Positions 1 to 8,047 are shown, numbered from the stretch's first letter. The stretch is DNA of 64,000 nt from Hyphomicrobiales bacterium (GCA_016710435.1 JADJVV010000001.1:2502501-2566500); one strand, 5' to 3'. Notes: a model not told the origin generated them from the letters alone. Numbers and translations: made by a program.

Positions 1-1
1 G

Positions 2-340
2 ATCGCCCTCTCGCAGCTTTCGCGCCAGGTGGAAAACCGCGATGACAAGCGCCCGCAACTCGCCGACTTGCGTGAATCCGGCTCGATCGAACAGGACGCC
101 GACGTCGTCATGTTCATCTACCGCGAGGAATATTACATGCTGCGCAAGGAGCCGCGCCCCGGCACGCCCGAGCACATCACCTGGCAGGACGAAATGGCCA
201 AGTGTGAAGGCATCGCCGAAGTCATCATCGGCAAGCAGCGCCACGGCCCCACGGGCGTCGTCGAACTGCAATTCAACGCCGCCCTCACCAAGTTCCAGAA
301 CCTCGTCCGCGAAGGCTACGCGCCGGAACGGTTTGAGTAG
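2..340 (+). CDS. dnaB: Replicative DNA helicase DnaB, C-terminal fragment (5' end outside window)
   Basis: The frame is open from base 2 and ends with TAG at 338-340; the start lies before the window. The visible 112 residues are the end of the RecA-like hexameric helicase domain. ALSQLSRQVENR, then the RPQLADLRESGSIEQDAD stretch, is the conserved DnaB sensor/arginine-finger region, followed by the VIIGKQRHGPTG loop near the DNA channel. DnaB unwinds the fork ahead of the replisome. In many alphaproteobacteria dnaB follows rpsF-rpsR-rplI directly; here it lies upstream of that operon and a copper cluster separates them, suggesting a local rearrangement. Identification is secure; only the truncation by the window edge limits it. 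Confidence 0.95.
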   Translation: MALSQLSRQVENRDDKRPQLADLRESGSIEQDADVVMFIYREEYYMLRKEPRPGTPEHITWQDEMAKCEGIAEVIIGKQRHGPTGVVELQFNAALTKFQNLVREGYAPERFE

Positions 341-349
341 GGCAGGGCG

Positions 350-940
350 CTACTTCTTCACCAGCCTCTGCAGCTTTGTCGCGCGCGTCTTCGGGTCTTC
401 GTCGAAGGCCAGCGTGCCGGCGAAGTTTCCGTCGCGGTTGAAGAGGAACACCGTGGCCGTGTGATCCATGGTGTAGCTGCCGTCGCTCGTAGGCACCTTC
501 TGATAAAACACGCGGAAGGCTTTCGCCAGCGCGGGCAGTTCAGCAACCGTGGGGATGAGGCCCTCCATGCGCGGATCGAAGTTGGAGAGATAGTCCGCCA
601 CAAATTCGCGCGTGTCGCGCTCCGGATCGACGGTGACGAAGAACAGCCGGAAGTCCTTGGCGTCATCGCCCAGCGCCGCCATGGCCGCCTGCATTTCGGT
701 GAGCGTCGTCGGGCACACCATGGGGCAATGGGTGAAGCCGAAGAACATGCCGTAGGGCGCACCCTTCAGGCTTTCCGACGAGACGGTGCCACCCTTGCTG
801 CTGGCCAGAGTGAACGGCCCGCCGATCTGCAGCGCGGGCACCACGCCAGTCGGCCCGGATTGCTGCTGCCACACGAGATACCCGAGGAGGGCGGCGAACA
901 TCGCCGCCACTCCCCAGATGGCAAGGCGTGCGCGCCTCAC
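350..940 (-). CDS. SCO1/SenC family copper chaperone
   Basis: The protein has 196 aa: an N-terminal membrane anchor (about residues 7-25) followed by a thioredoxin-like domain. The copper ligands typical of SCO1/SenC/PrrC are visible: Cys72 and Cys76 in HCPMVCPTT and His160 in YTMDHTATVF. The family delivers copper to the CuA site of cytochrome c oxidase or acts as a thiol-disulfide reductase in that process; it would work in the periplasm. The start is GTG at 938-940 and overlaps the TGA of the upstream PCuAC gene by 4 bases, indicating translational coupling. It is the last gene of a four-gene copper cluster and runs tail-to-tail toward dnaB. Confidence 0.93.
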   Translation of the reverse strand: MRRARLAIWGVAAMFAALLGYLVWQQQSGPTGVVPALQIGGPFTLASSKGGTVSSESLKGAPYGMFFGFTHCPMVCPTTLTEMQAAMAALGDDAKDFRLFFVTVDPERDTREFVADYLSNFDPRMEGLIPTVAELPALAKAFRVFYQKVPTSDGSYTMDHTATVFLFNRDGNFAGTLAFDEDPKTRATKLQRLVKK

Positions 941-1413
941 TGGCTCATTCCTGCGTTGGGATCGGTCACTTCATATTCAATCTCGACGCTGCCCGCCTTC
1001 TCGAAGACGAGCGTGCCCTTGAACTGCGAATCCGCCATGGGCTGCGTCTTCACCTTCATGAACATGATGTGCTTCGACTTGGGCTTGAACTCCACTGATT
1101 GACCGGCGGGAATGACCACGCCGCCCGGGATTTCAAACATCTTCATCACATCGTTTTCCATCTTCATGTCGTGGATCTGGACGACGTCGGCGATTTCCGC
1201 GGTGACGCCGATCAGCTTGTCATCGGTCTTGCCTGTGTTGCGGATCACCATGAAGCCTGCCGTCACATCTGCCGCCATCGGCGACTGCCGCGCCCAGGGG
1301 TGGATGATTTCGAGATCGCCGAGTTTGATCTCATGGGCAAAGGCGCCCGGCATCGTGATGAAGGACGCAAGAGTGAGTGCGCCGGCGAGTGTGAGTTCTT
1401 TCAAGAGTTTCAT
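937..1413 (-). CDS. PCu(A)C periplasmic copper chaperone
   Basis: About 158 aa with a Sec signal peptide (hydrophobic core LAGALTLASF, cleavage near AFA-HE), then a PCuAC (DUF461) domain. Methionine/histidine copper ligands are visible as IHDMKMENDVMKM and KHIMFM, matching the family pattern of spaced His and Met residues. These proteins bind Cu(I) in the periplasm and pass it to SCO1 and the CuA centre. Two ATG codons are possible (1419 and 1413). AAGGAG lies 8 nt before the 1413 ATG but only 2 nt before the other, so 1413 is preferred. It lies between a PepSY membrane protein and SCO1, which supports a joint role in copper delivery. Confidence 0.92.
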   Translation of the reverse strand: MKLLKELTLAGALTLASFITMPGAFAHEIKLGDLEIIHPWARQSPMAADVTAGFMVIRNTGKTDDKLIGVTAEIADVVQIHDMKMENDVMKMFEIPGGVVIPAGQSVEFKPKSKHIMFMKVKTQPMADSQFKGTLVFEKAGSVEIEYEVTDPNAGMSQ

Positions 1414-1439
1414 TTTCATTTCTCCTTGTTGGATGTGGA

Positions 1440-2819
1440 TCAGTTGGCACCGGCCTGCTTCAGCCGCTGGGGCAGAAGGAAGTCGATGATGGCGAAGGCC
1501 GCGATGGCGATGCCGCCAAGCGGGAACAGGACAGAAAGAAGCGCACCGAGGCCGAGCACGGCGGCAGGAACCTTGTAGCCGCGCGGATACTTGGGCGACC
1601 CAAGCTGGCCAACGGGCCGGCGCTTCCACCACATCACCACGCCTGATACGCAGACGAAGATGACAAGGGCAAGATACGCAAGGTTGAACACCAGGTTCCA
1701 CACGCCGGCCGTGCCCTTGTGGAGCGCAATGCCCCAGGCCATGAGCTTGCCGACGAAGGGATAATCCTTCAGCCGCACATCCGCGAGAATGTTGCCGGAG
1801 TACTGGTCGATGTGCACATAGCGGTCGCTGGCAGGTGTCACGCTGTCTTCGTTGCGGCCATCATAGGAGACCGTGAAGACACCTTTTTCATCGGCGGGAA
1901 TGGCCACCTTGAACTGGTCACGGAAGCCGTTCACCAGCGCCCACTGGACCACCGTGTCGAGGACGACAGGTTCGGCGACGGCAGGCGTTCCCGCATTGGA
2001 TCCCGAGGCGGGGAGTGGTGTCGCCTCCAGTGTCCACGGCACTTCATGCATGATGTCGTGGTTGAGGCTGGCATGGCTCGCATCCGAAAGGGGAACGGCG
2101 TCCCACTTGCTGGCCGGAAACGATGACCACGGCTTGACGAAGCTGTCGCCCCAGATGCCGGTCCATGACAGACCGGACAGGATGAAGAGGATCAGGAACA
2201 GCGCGATCCAGATTCCGCCCGCCTTGTGCAATTCGCGCCACAGCCCGCGACCGGAGGCACCGAGGCGCGGGAGCAATGCACCGAAGAAGCCTTCGCCCTG
2301 CGGCCACCACAGGAAGATACCCGTCACCGTCATGATGATGGTGAGCGAGGCCGCGACTTCGATCAGCCGGTCACCAAAGGTGCCGAGCAGGAAGGTGCCG
2401 TGGATTTTTTCGGCCAGTGCCCGGCTCGTGTCAGCCGAAGCATGCGTGTCCAGCACCGTGCCGGTGTAGGGATCGACAGACGCGGAATAATATGTGCCGT
2501 CCCTGGAGACCTCGAAGAACGCCGGACGGTTTGCCGACTCGGGCGCGATGTAGGTGCTGATCTTGCCGCCGGGCAGCGCCGCCAGCGCGGACTTGCCTTG
2601 GGCCGAGACGGACATCGAAATGGCCTTCGGCGGCACGCTTGGCACCCAGCCCATCTCATTGCTGAGCCTGGCGTAGAGCATCATGTAGGCGCCCGTGAGC
2701 GCCAGCATGAGCAGGATCGGCACGACGAAAAGCCCGGCATAGAAATGCCATCGCCAGACGGCACGGTAGAGACGGCTGGACGCATGGGCGCCCTCTGCCG
2801 CGACAGAAATGGAAGTCAT
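1440..2819 (-). CDS. PepSY-associated transmembrane protein (PiuB-like)
   Basis: 459 aa. A first membrane helix follows the motif RLYRAVWRWHFYAGL at about residues 17-31, which is the hallmark of PepSY_TM proteins. A large periplasmic loop with PepSY-like repeats comes next (VDPYTGTVL and IDQYSGNILADVR are typical segments), then three or more helices (about 155-175, 200-220, 375-400) and a hydrophobic C-terminus. Family members accompany iron or copper uptake and are proposed reductases or transport helpers, but no activity is firmly established. Its position 26 bases before the PCuAC gene points to copper rather than iron. The ATG at 2817-2819 is used because it precedes the conserved region by a suitable distance. 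Confidence 0.85.
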   Translation of the reverse strand: MTSISVAAEGAHASSRLYRAVWRWHFYAGLFVVPILLMLALTGAYMMLYARLSNEMGWVPSVPPKAISMSVSAQGKSALAALPGGKISTYIAPESANRPAFFEVSRDGTYYSASVDPYTGTVLDTHASADTSRALAEKIHGTFLLGTFGDRLIEVAASLTIIMTVTGIFLWWPQGEGFFGALLPRLGASGRGLWRELHKAGGIWIALFLILFILSGLSWTGIWGDSFVKPWSSFPASKWDAVPLSDASHASLNHDIMHEVPWTLEATPLPASGSNAGTPAVAEPVVLDTVVQWALVNGFRDQFKVAIPADEKGVFTVSYDGRNEDSVTPASDRYVHIDQYSGNILADVRLKDYPFVGKLMAWGIALHKGTAGVWNLVFNLAYLALVIFVCVSGVVMWWKRRPVGQLGSPKYPRGYKVPAAVLGLGALLSVLFPLGGIAIAAFAIIDFLLPQRLKQAGAN

Positions 2820-2901
2820 GGAAATGATCCTGGAAAAGATATGCGATTGACGCCCGCATGCGCAACGGCATCAGCGGGCGACGGCTTTTCAGTTCAAAGG
2901 A

Positions 2902-3306
2902 TCAGGCAGGTGGTCCGCGTTGCGAAAGGGGCCGGAACACCTCATCGGATGGAGGTGCCGCGTAATGGAGAACCGGTTCTGGCGCAGCAGCCAGGTTGCG
3001 CACCGGTTCAAACCGCAGGGGCTCTGTATCTGCGAGGCGCGGCAGCGGTGGCTGCGGGGCGGCGCAGACGATGCAGCAGTCATGGGAACTGTGGGACGGC
3101 AGGCCGGTATCCGGAATTCCATCGCCCGTCATGTCCACGCAGCGGCTCTGCATCAGGTCGGCGTAGAGCGCCTGTTCTTCAGCCGAGGCGGGCGAGGGCA
3201 TGAAGGTCAGCAGCACCGGCAAGAGATAGGCCACGGTCACGAGAACCGTGACAATGCGCGCCAAACGGCGGAACGTGCCCATGCCTGACAAGCGAGTCAT
3301 GCCCAT
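2902..3306 (-). CDS. DUF2946 family protein, putative copper-related
   Basis: 134 aa with an N-terminal hydrophobic segment (about residues 15-40, ending PASA, likely a signal peptide) and a conserved His/Cys cluster HSSHDCCIVC around residues 72-81, the signature of DUF2946 proteins. Such genes are repeatedly found next to copper-uptake or copper-resistance genes; the His/Cys cluster probably binds metal, though the molecular function is unknown. It is the first gene of the copper cluster, 82 bases before the PepSY gene. The start is uncertain: ATG codons at 3306, 3300 and 3282 are possible and none has a strong Shine-Dalgarno sequence. Confidence 0.7.
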   Translation of the reverse strand: MGMTRLSGMGTFRRLARIVTVLVTVAYLLPVLLTFMPSPASAEEQALYADLMQSRCVDMTGDGIPDTGLPSHSSHDCCIVCAAPQPPLPRLADTEPLRFEPVRNLAAAPEPVLHYAAPPSDEVFRPLSQRGPPA

Positions 3307-3514
3307 GCGCTAGGGTTAGGAGCCGGGGGCGGGGCGCGTCAAACGCCAAAGTGTAGCATGTGGGGCCACGCTTGCTTTCCCCCGCCCAATCCGCCATAAG
3401 CCGGGTGTCCGAAGCACAAGGCTGGTGGCTGAACGGAAAGACTTTCTGAGAAATCAGCAGGTTAGGGGCTCGCAAGACCCCGGTTTCCCGTGTCTCCGCT
3501 CTCTTCAGAACGGT

Positions 3515-3539
3515 CTTCAACCCTTTCCCAGGTTTGAAG
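3515..3539 (+). promoter_or_regulatory. Hairpin in the rpsF leader
   Basis: CTTCAACC (3515-3522) pairs with GGTTTGAAG (3531-3539), leaving one bulged T, about 50 bases before the rpsF start. Several S6:S18 operons are controlled by a leader structure bound by the S6-S18 dimer. This hairpin could be part of one, but I cannot confirm the conserved bulge. The remaining sequence from 3307 shows no gene. Confidence 0.3.
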
Positions 3540-3588
3540 GAGGCTTTGCGCCGGTGCTTTTGAGGACATGACATACGAAAGGGTACCC

Positions 3589-3957
3589 ATGGGTCTCTAC
3601 GAACATGTGTTCCTGGTTCGCCAGGACGCGACACCTGCGCAGGTCGAAGCGCTGGTGGAGCAGTATAAGGGCATCATCAATGCCGGTGGTGGCAAGGTCG
3701 AGAAGGTGGAAAGCTGGGGCGTGAAGTCCCTCACCTACCGCATCAAGAAAAACCGCAAGGCCCACTTCACGCTGATGAACATCGCTTCTCCGGCTCCGGC
3801 CGTGAAGGAAATGGAACGCCAGATGTCCATCTCCGAAGACGTGATCCGCTTCATGACCGTGGCTGTGGAAGAACTGGAAGCGGGTCCGTCCGCCCAGATG
3901 CGCCGCCGCGAAGACCGCCGCCGTGAAGATGGCGAAGAGACAGAGGAGTTCAACTGA
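3589..3957 (+). CDS. rpsF: 30S ribosomal protein bS6
   Basis: 122 aa from ATG 3589. The start gives MGLYEHVFLVRQD, the usual bS6 N-terminus, and GAAAGGG lies 5 nt upstream; the longer form from ATG 3568 would add seven unusual residues. Core S6 features follow (EQYKGIINAGGGKVEKVE, then the WGVKSLTYRIKK segment), and a charged Arg/Glu-rich tail ends the protein. bS6 binds the 30S platform with bS18. The TGA overlaps the rpsR start by one base (TGATG), so the two partners are translationally coupled. First gene of rpsF-rpsR-rplI. Confidence 0.97.
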   Translation: MGLYEHVFLVRQDATPAQVEALVEQYKGIINAGGGKVEKVESWGVKSLTYRIKKNRKAHFTLMNIASPAPAVKEMERQMSISEDVIRFMTVAVEELEAGPSAQMRRREDRRREDGEETEEFN

Positions 3958-4196
3958 TGGCCGAGCCGCAAGCCCGCCGCCCGTTCTTCCGCCGCCGGAA
4001 GTCGTGCCCCTTCACTGGCGTCAACGCGCCCAAGATCGACTACAAGGACGTGCGTCTCCTGCAGCGCTACATTTCCGAGCGCGGCAAGATCGTACCGGCC
4101 CGTATCTCGGCCGTATCCACCAAGAAGCAGCGTGAGCTGGCCCGCGCCATCAAGCGCGCCCGCTTCCTCGGCCTCTTGCCGTATGTGATCGGCTAA
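3957..4196 (+). CDS. rpsR: 30S ribosomal protein bS18
   Basis: 79 aa. It has the bS18 pattern: an Arg-rich N-terminus, KSCPFTGV, IDYKDVRLLQRYISERGKI, and the C-terminal ARAIKRARFLGLLPYV. It forms a heterodimer with bS6 on the 30S platform. It begins one base before the end of rpsF and is followed after 12 bases by rplI. Many alphaproteobacteria carry a DUF2232 membrane-protein gene between rpsR and rplI; it is absent here. Confidence 0.98.
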   Translation: MAEPQARRPFFRRRKSCPFTGVNAPKIDYKDVRLLQRYISERGKIVPARISAVSTKKQRELARAIKRARFLGLLPYVIG

Positions 4197-4208
4197 GGAG
4201 AGCAGAAC

Positions 4209-4790
4209 ATGGAAGTCATTCTCCTCGAACGCGTTTCCAAGCTTGGCCACATGGGCGAAGTCGTGAAGGTGAAGGAAGGTTACGCCCGTAACTTCCTGCT
4301 GCCCCGCGGCAAGGCGCTCCGCGCCAACGACGCCAACAAGGCCAAGTTCGAATCCCGCCGTGCGGAACTCGAAGCCCGCAACGTGGAAGCCCGTGGCAAG
4401 TCGGAAGTCGACGCCAAGAAGCTCGACGGCAAGGCCTTCGTGATCATCCGCCAGGCTGGCGAGTCGGGCCACCTCTATGGCTCCGTCTCCCCGCGCGACA
4501 TCGCTGATGCCGCCGCTGCGGCGACCGGCATTGCCGTGCACCGCAACCACGTCGAACTGGTGCACCCGATCAAGACGATCGGCCTGCACACGGTTGAGGT
4601 GTCGCTGCATCCGGAAGTGACCGTGAAGGTGACCGTCAACGTCGCCCGCTCGGAAGACGAAGCCGCCGCCCAGGCGCGCGGTGAAGTGCTCACCGGCAAC
4701 GCCGCCGACCGCGATGAAGTCCGCGCCGCCGCCGCCGCCCTCTTCGAGGAAGCGGAAGCCGAACGCGTCGCCGAAGAAGCCAAGGGCTGA
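4209..4790 (+). CDS. rplI: 50S ribosomal protein bL9
   Basis: 193 aa, longer than the roughly 150 aa of the E. coli protein because of an Ala/Glu-rich C-terminal tail (about residues 148-193). The N-terminal signature GHMGEVVKVKEGYARNFLLP (residues 13-32) is diagnostic; a long connecting helix and the C-terminal rRNA-binding domain follow (SGHLYGSVSPRDIADA). bL9 binds 23S rRNA near the L1 stalk. AGGAG lies a few bases before the ATG. Last gene of the operon, followed by a strong intrinsic terminator. Confidence 0.98.
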   Translation: MEVILLERVSKLGHMGEVVKVKEGYARNFLLPRGKALRANDANKAKFESRRAELEARNVEARGKSEVDAKKLDGKAFVIIRQAGESGHLYGSVSPRDIADAAAAATGIAVHRNHVELVHPIKTIGLHTVEVSLHPEVTVKVTVNVARSEDEAAAQARGEVLTGNAADRDEVRAAAAALFEEAEAERVAEEAKG

Positions 4791-4815
4791 TTTCGGTTTC
4801 ACACCCAAAGAAAAC

Positions 4816-4846
4816 AAAACCCCGCCAGCGATGGCGGGGTTTTTTG
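4816..4846 (+). terminator. Intrinsic terminator after rplI
   Basis: A 12-bp perfect stem (4816-4827 with 4832-4843), loop GCGA, rich in G-C at its core, runs into a T tract at 4840-4845. It closes the rpsF-rpsR-rplI transcript. Confidence 0.95.
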
Positions 4847-4905
4847 TTGGGCAAGAGCGTGATTGGGGCCGTTTTCCTTCTGTGGGTGACAGAAGGCGGT
4901 TGGTC

Positions 4906-5454
4906 TCACACCGGCATAAGCGTGACGACAAGTGCCTGCGAACTTGGCAGCACTTCGACCGCATCCCCCGCACCCACAAATGCAAAATCATGGCGGCCCA
5001 TCGTGTGCTCCCCGCACCGCACGCTCCCCGCGAGACAGAGCAGGCCTTTGCGCACCGCATCGGTGCTGGGCGCCATCAACGTGCCGGCGGACATCACCTC
5101 CACAACCGCGCGGCACTGCTGCGGGTCGTAGATCAGGTTGAAGTCGAGGCACGGACCGTCACGCAGTTTTCCGAACAGGGGCTCATCACCGGAAAAGGCA
5201 ACGGGCCGCAACGGCGGCACGGCATGGGCCACCTCACCTCCGGCTGACAACAGGTCCATGCCCGGCCCGTCGATCACCGTGAGAATGCGCGCAAGGCCAG
5301 CGAACAGCGAAAACGGCCCATCGCTTGCCACCTCGGCAAGGCTGAGCCGCCACAGCAGACGCCCATTGCCCTCTACCTTGGCCACCTCATGCGTGATCCC
5401 ACCGCCATTCTTCCAGGGGACAGTCGTGAAGGCGGCGCGGCGGATGATATGCAT
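4906..5454 (-). CDS. HutD/Ves family protein
   Basis: 182 aa. The conserved start of the family is clear: a short strand, then VPWKNGGGITHE at about residues 12-23, followed by a cupin-like double beta-barrel. HutD proteins accompany histidine-utilisation genes in pseudomonads and may limit the pathway, and E. coli Ves is cold/stress-related; no enzymatic activity is established. No hut genes are nearby. The ATG at 5452-5454 fits family N-termini. A GGGAGG lies about 20 bases upstream and faces a complementary CCTCCC, so it could be folded into a hairpin. TTG at 5484 is an alternative start. It is downstream of rpoH, behind a terminator. Confidence 0.85.
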   Translation of the reverse strand: MHIIRRAAFTTVPWKNGGGITHEVAKVEGNGRLLWRLSLAEVASDGPFSLFAGLARILTVIDGPGMDLLSAGGEVAHAVPPLRPVAFSGDEPLFGKLRDGPCLDFNLIYDPQQCRAVVEVMSAGTLMAPSTDAVRKGLLCLAGSVRCGEHTMGRHDFAFVGAGDAVEVLPSSQALVVTLMPV

Positions 5455-5481
5455 GCCGGGGAGGATACCATTCACGCCTCC

Positions 5482-5516
5482 CAAAAAGCAAAATGGCCCG
5501 CGCGGGGCGGGCCATT
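5482..5516 (-). terminator. Intrinsic terminator of rpoH
   Basis: Nine-base perfect arms (5492-5500 and 5508-5516) with a 7-nt loop. On the minus strand the stem is followed by TTGCTTTTT (5482-5490). It lies 30 bases past the rpoH stop codon. Confidence 0.85.
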
Positions 5517-5545
5517 GGTTGATTGTGTGACGCCGGCGCGCGGCG

Positions 5546-6460
5546 TTACAGGGGCGCTGCGAGAGCCGCAGCCTTCGGGGCCAGGGCCTTCTGGGCCGCG
5601 TTCTTCACGGCCTTCTGCAGCTTTTCAAACGCCCGGACTTCGATCTGGCGGATGCGTTCGCGCGACACACCGAACTCCTGGCTGAGGTCGTCCAGCGTTG
5701 CCGGATCGTCCTGCAGCTTGCGCGCCTCGATGACGCGGCGTTCACGGTCGGTGAGCTTCGACAGCGCTTCCTTGAGATAGGCATTGCGCATGCCGCTCTC
5801 TTCGTTGCGCACGAGCACGGTTTCCTGGCTTTCCGAGTCATCGACCAGCCAGTCCTGCCATTCTCCATCCCCTTCGCCATCGGAACGCAACGGCGCATTG
5901 AGCGACGTATCCCCCGACAGGCGGCGGTTCATGGAGACGACATCCGATTCATTCACGCCAAGGCGATGCGCGATGTATTTCACCTGCTCAGGCTTGAGAT
6001 CGCCTTCCTCGAGTGCCTGGATCTGGCCCTTGATCTTGCGCAGGTTGAAGAACAGCTTTTTCTGGTTGGCGGTGGTGCCCATCTTCACCAGCGACCACGA
6101 GCGCAGGATGAACTCCTGGATCGAGGCCTTGATCCACCACATCGCATAGGTGGCGAGCTTGAAGCCCTTGTCGGGTTCAAACTTCTTCACCGCCTGCATG
6201 AGGCCGATGTTGCCTTCGGAGATCACTTCGCCGATGGGCAGGCCATAACCCCGGTAGCCCATCGCGATCTTGGCGACGAGGCGGAGATGGCTGGTGATGA
6301 GTTTGTGCGCGGCGTCGCGGTCGCCGTGTTCCTTGTAGCGCTTGCCCAGCATGTATTCTTCTTCAGGCGCCAGCATTGGAAACTGGCGGATCTCCTGAAG
6401 GTAGCGGCTGAGGCTGCCCTCGCCGGAGGCAATCACGGGAAGTGATGCGGATTTGGCCAT
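5546..6460 (-). CDS. rpoH: RNA polymerase heat-shock sigma factor RpoH (sigma-32)
   Basis: 304 aa. Sigma-70 regions are all visible: 1.2 (SLSRYLQEIRQFPMLAPEEE), 2.1-2.4 (SEGNIGLMQAVKKFEPDKGF, ATYAMWWIKASIQEFI), the RpoH box NQKKLFFNLRK (region 2.4/3 boundary) that separates RpoH from other sigma factors, and region 4.2 with VSRERIRQIEVRAFEKL. It directs transcription of chaperone and protease genes. Alphaproteobacteria often have two rpoH genes, so this may be rpoH1 or rpoH2. AAAGGGAACC precedes the ATG. An inverted repeat sits directly upstream, and a terminator follows. Confidence 0.97.
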   Translation of the reverse strand: MAKSASLPVIASGEGSLSRYLQEIRQFPMLAPEEEYMLGKRYKEHGDRDAAHKLITSHLRLVAKIAMGYRGYGLPIGEVISEGNIGLMQAVKKFEPDKGFKLATYAMWWIKASIQEFILRSWSLVKMGTTANQKKLFFNLRKIKGQIQALEEGDLKPEQVKYIAHRLGVNESDVVSMNRRLSGDTSLNAPLRSDGEGDGEWQDWLVDDSESQETVLVRNEESGMRNAYLKEALSKLTDRERRVIEARKLQDDPATLDDLSQEFGVSRERIRQIEVRAFEKLQKAVKNAAQKALAPKAAALAAPL

Positions 6461-6475
6461 TGGTTCCCTTTCCCC

Positions 6476-6491
6476 GGTGTGTCAACACACC
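6476..6491 (-). promoter_or_regulatory. Inverted repeat in the rpoH leader
   Basis: GGTGTGT (6476-6482) and ACACACC (6485-6491) are perfect inverted arms 16 bases before the rpoH start, immediately upstream of its Shine-Dalgarno sequence. It could be a protein-binding site or an mRNA hairpin that affects translation. The role is not known. Confidence 0.4.
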
Positions 6492-6563
6492 TGACGTAAT
6501 CCCCCATATAGGAAGCCGTCACGGTTTTAAAAGACGCCGGATCAGTAACAATTTGTAATGTTT

Positions 6564-7592
6564 CTACGTACCGTTTCTAACGCCGGATTGCAGCCGCAGT
6601 TCCTGTTGTAAATGTGACAGGGCCGTAGGGAGGGGCGCCTCGAAGCGTAGCGGCTTGCCCGAAACCGGGTGCTCGAAACCCAGCACTGCGGCATGTAAAG
6701 CCTGTCCGATCAAGGCGTTGAGGGCTTCCTGCGCAGCGGGCGTAAGTCTCGCCCGGGCCGTCTTGTGGCTCCCGCCATAGACCCCATCCCCCAGCAACGG
6801 ATGGCCGATATGCGCCATGTGCACACGGATCTGGTGGGTCCGCCCCGTTTCCAGCCGGCAACGGAGGAGGCTGGCGGCCGTGCCATAGCGTTCCAGCACC
6901 TCGTAGTGGGTGATCGCCTCCCGGGCATCCGGCCGCTTGCTGACCGCCTGCTTCTGCCGGTTCGTCGGGTGGCGGCCAATGCCGGTGACGATGGTGCCCG
7001 CCGGCCGCTCCGGCACGCCCCAGACGAAGGCCAGATATTCCCGCTGCAATCGCCCGTCCCGGCCATGGGCGGCGAACTGTTCCGAGAGGGAGTGATGCGC
7101 GGCATCCGACTTCGCGACGATGAGGAGGCCAGAGGTATCCTTGTCCAGACGGTGCACGATGCCCGGTCGCTTCACCCCGCCAATACCGGAGAGCGTGCTG
7201 CCGCAGTGAGCCAGCAGCGCGTTGACCAGCGTGCCGCCGTCGTGGCCGGGGGCAGGGTGCACCACCAGCCCCACCGGCTTGTTGATGACGATGACGTGCT
7301 TGTCCTCGAACGCCACATCAAGGGCGATGTCTTCGGCCGCAGGCTCGGCCGCAACGGGCGGCGGAACCTTCACCTGCACCACCTGGCCCACGCGCAACTT
7401 CAGAGCCGCATCCGAAATTACAGCTCCATCGACAGTGACGGCACCCTCCGCGATGAGCTTCTGGAACCGCGCACGGCTGTGGCCGGGGAAGACGCCGGCA
7501 AGTACGCGGTCAAGCCGGTCCGGCTGCTCCACGGTGGCCGTGAGCACGTCTGCCGATCCGCCCGGAGACAATTCCGTCACTTCGCCGTGCAA
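6564..7592 (-). CDS. RluA-family 23S rRNA pseudouridine synthase (RluD-like)
   Basis: 342 aa. An N-terminal S4 RNA-binding domain (about residues 25-80, RLDRVLAGVFPGHSRARFQKL) precedes the catalytic domain with HRLDKDTSGLLIVAKS, in which the Asp is the catalytic residue, and the GRTHQIRVHMAHIGHPLLGD motif. Family members make pseudouridines in 23S rRNA (RluD: helix 69 positions 1911/1915/1917), but RluC and RluA share the fold, so the exact target is inferred. It overlaps the upstream small exported-protein gene by 16 bases and lies 103 bases before rpoH on the same strand, an order common in alphaproteobacteria. Confidence 0.92.
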   Translation of the reverse strand: MHGEVTELSPGGSADVLTATVEQPDRLDRVLAGVFPGHSRARFQKLIAEGAVTVDGAVISDAALKLRVGQVVQVKVPPPVAAEPAAEDIALDVAFEDKHVIVINKPVGLVVHPAPGHDGGTLVNALLAHCGSTLSGIGGVKRPGIVHRLDKDTSGLLIVAKSDAAHHSLSEQFAAHGRDGRLQREYLAFVWGVPERPAGTIVTGIGRHPTNRQKQAVSKRPDAREAITHYEVLERYGTAASLLRCRLETGRTHQIRVHMAHIGHPLLGDGVYGGSHKTARARLTPAAQEALNALIGQALHAAVLGFEHPVSGKPLRFEAPLPTALSHLQQELRLQSGVRNGT

Positions 7593-8047
7593 TGTGCCGC
7601 GCCCGAGACGTGGTACTCGGTGGAGAAGGTGGGCATGCTGCCTTCGCGGCCGGTGAAATCGAAATCATCCTCGCCCAGTCCCAGCATCACGTAGGGAACG
7701 CCGTCGCTCGGTTTCACATAGTCGATCACCAGCTTCTTCTTCACCTCGCCCCATTTGCCATGGCCAGTGAGTTCCTCGTTTCCGGCATGAACGGTGAGGA
7801 AGCGGAACAGCGTCGGCCCACACGCGCCATCATCGGCCACACTCACGCCGCAGAAATCCTTGCCGCAGGGAGCAACGTCGATCGACTTGTAGAGGATGCC
7901 CTTCTTGCTGAATTTCGGGGCTTCCTCGCTCACCGTCCAGTGCCCGAAATAAGGCGAGACCTCCACGGCGGCGGCAGCACACGCCGACGCCGCTAGGCCA
8001 AGTCCCGCAATCAGGATAGACAAAGCGTGATGACGGTCGAGAAACAT
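7577..8047 (-). CDS. Exported protein of unknown function, Cys-containing
   Basis: 156 aa. A signal peptide is clear (hydrophobic LSILIAGLGLAASACAAAA). The mature part has three nearby cysteines (APCGKDFCG and DGACGP, about residues 59-74), one near the C-terminus (AAHCTAK) and a compact beta-rich look similar to DUF2147-type exported proteins, but I do not recognise the family with confidence. GGAGG lies 7 nt before the ATG at 8045-8047, so this start is well supported. It overlaps the next gene (RluA family) by 16 bases. Its 5' end overlaps the divergent DUF2306 gene by 21 bases, so each promoter must lie inside the other coding region or one start is wrong. Confidence 0.75.
   Translation of the reverse strand: MFLDRHHALSILIAGLGLAASACAAAAVEVSPYFGHWTVSEEAPKFSKKGILYKSIDVAPCGKDFCGVSVADDGACGPTLFRFLTVHAGNEELTGHGKWGEVKKKLVIDYVKPSDGVPYVMLGLGEDDFDFTGREGSMPTFSTEYHVSGAAHCTAK

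Noticed and set aside
3735..5060. 441-residue minus-strand frame
   Set aside because: It is antisense to bS6, bS18 and bL9 genes and shows no independent similarity.
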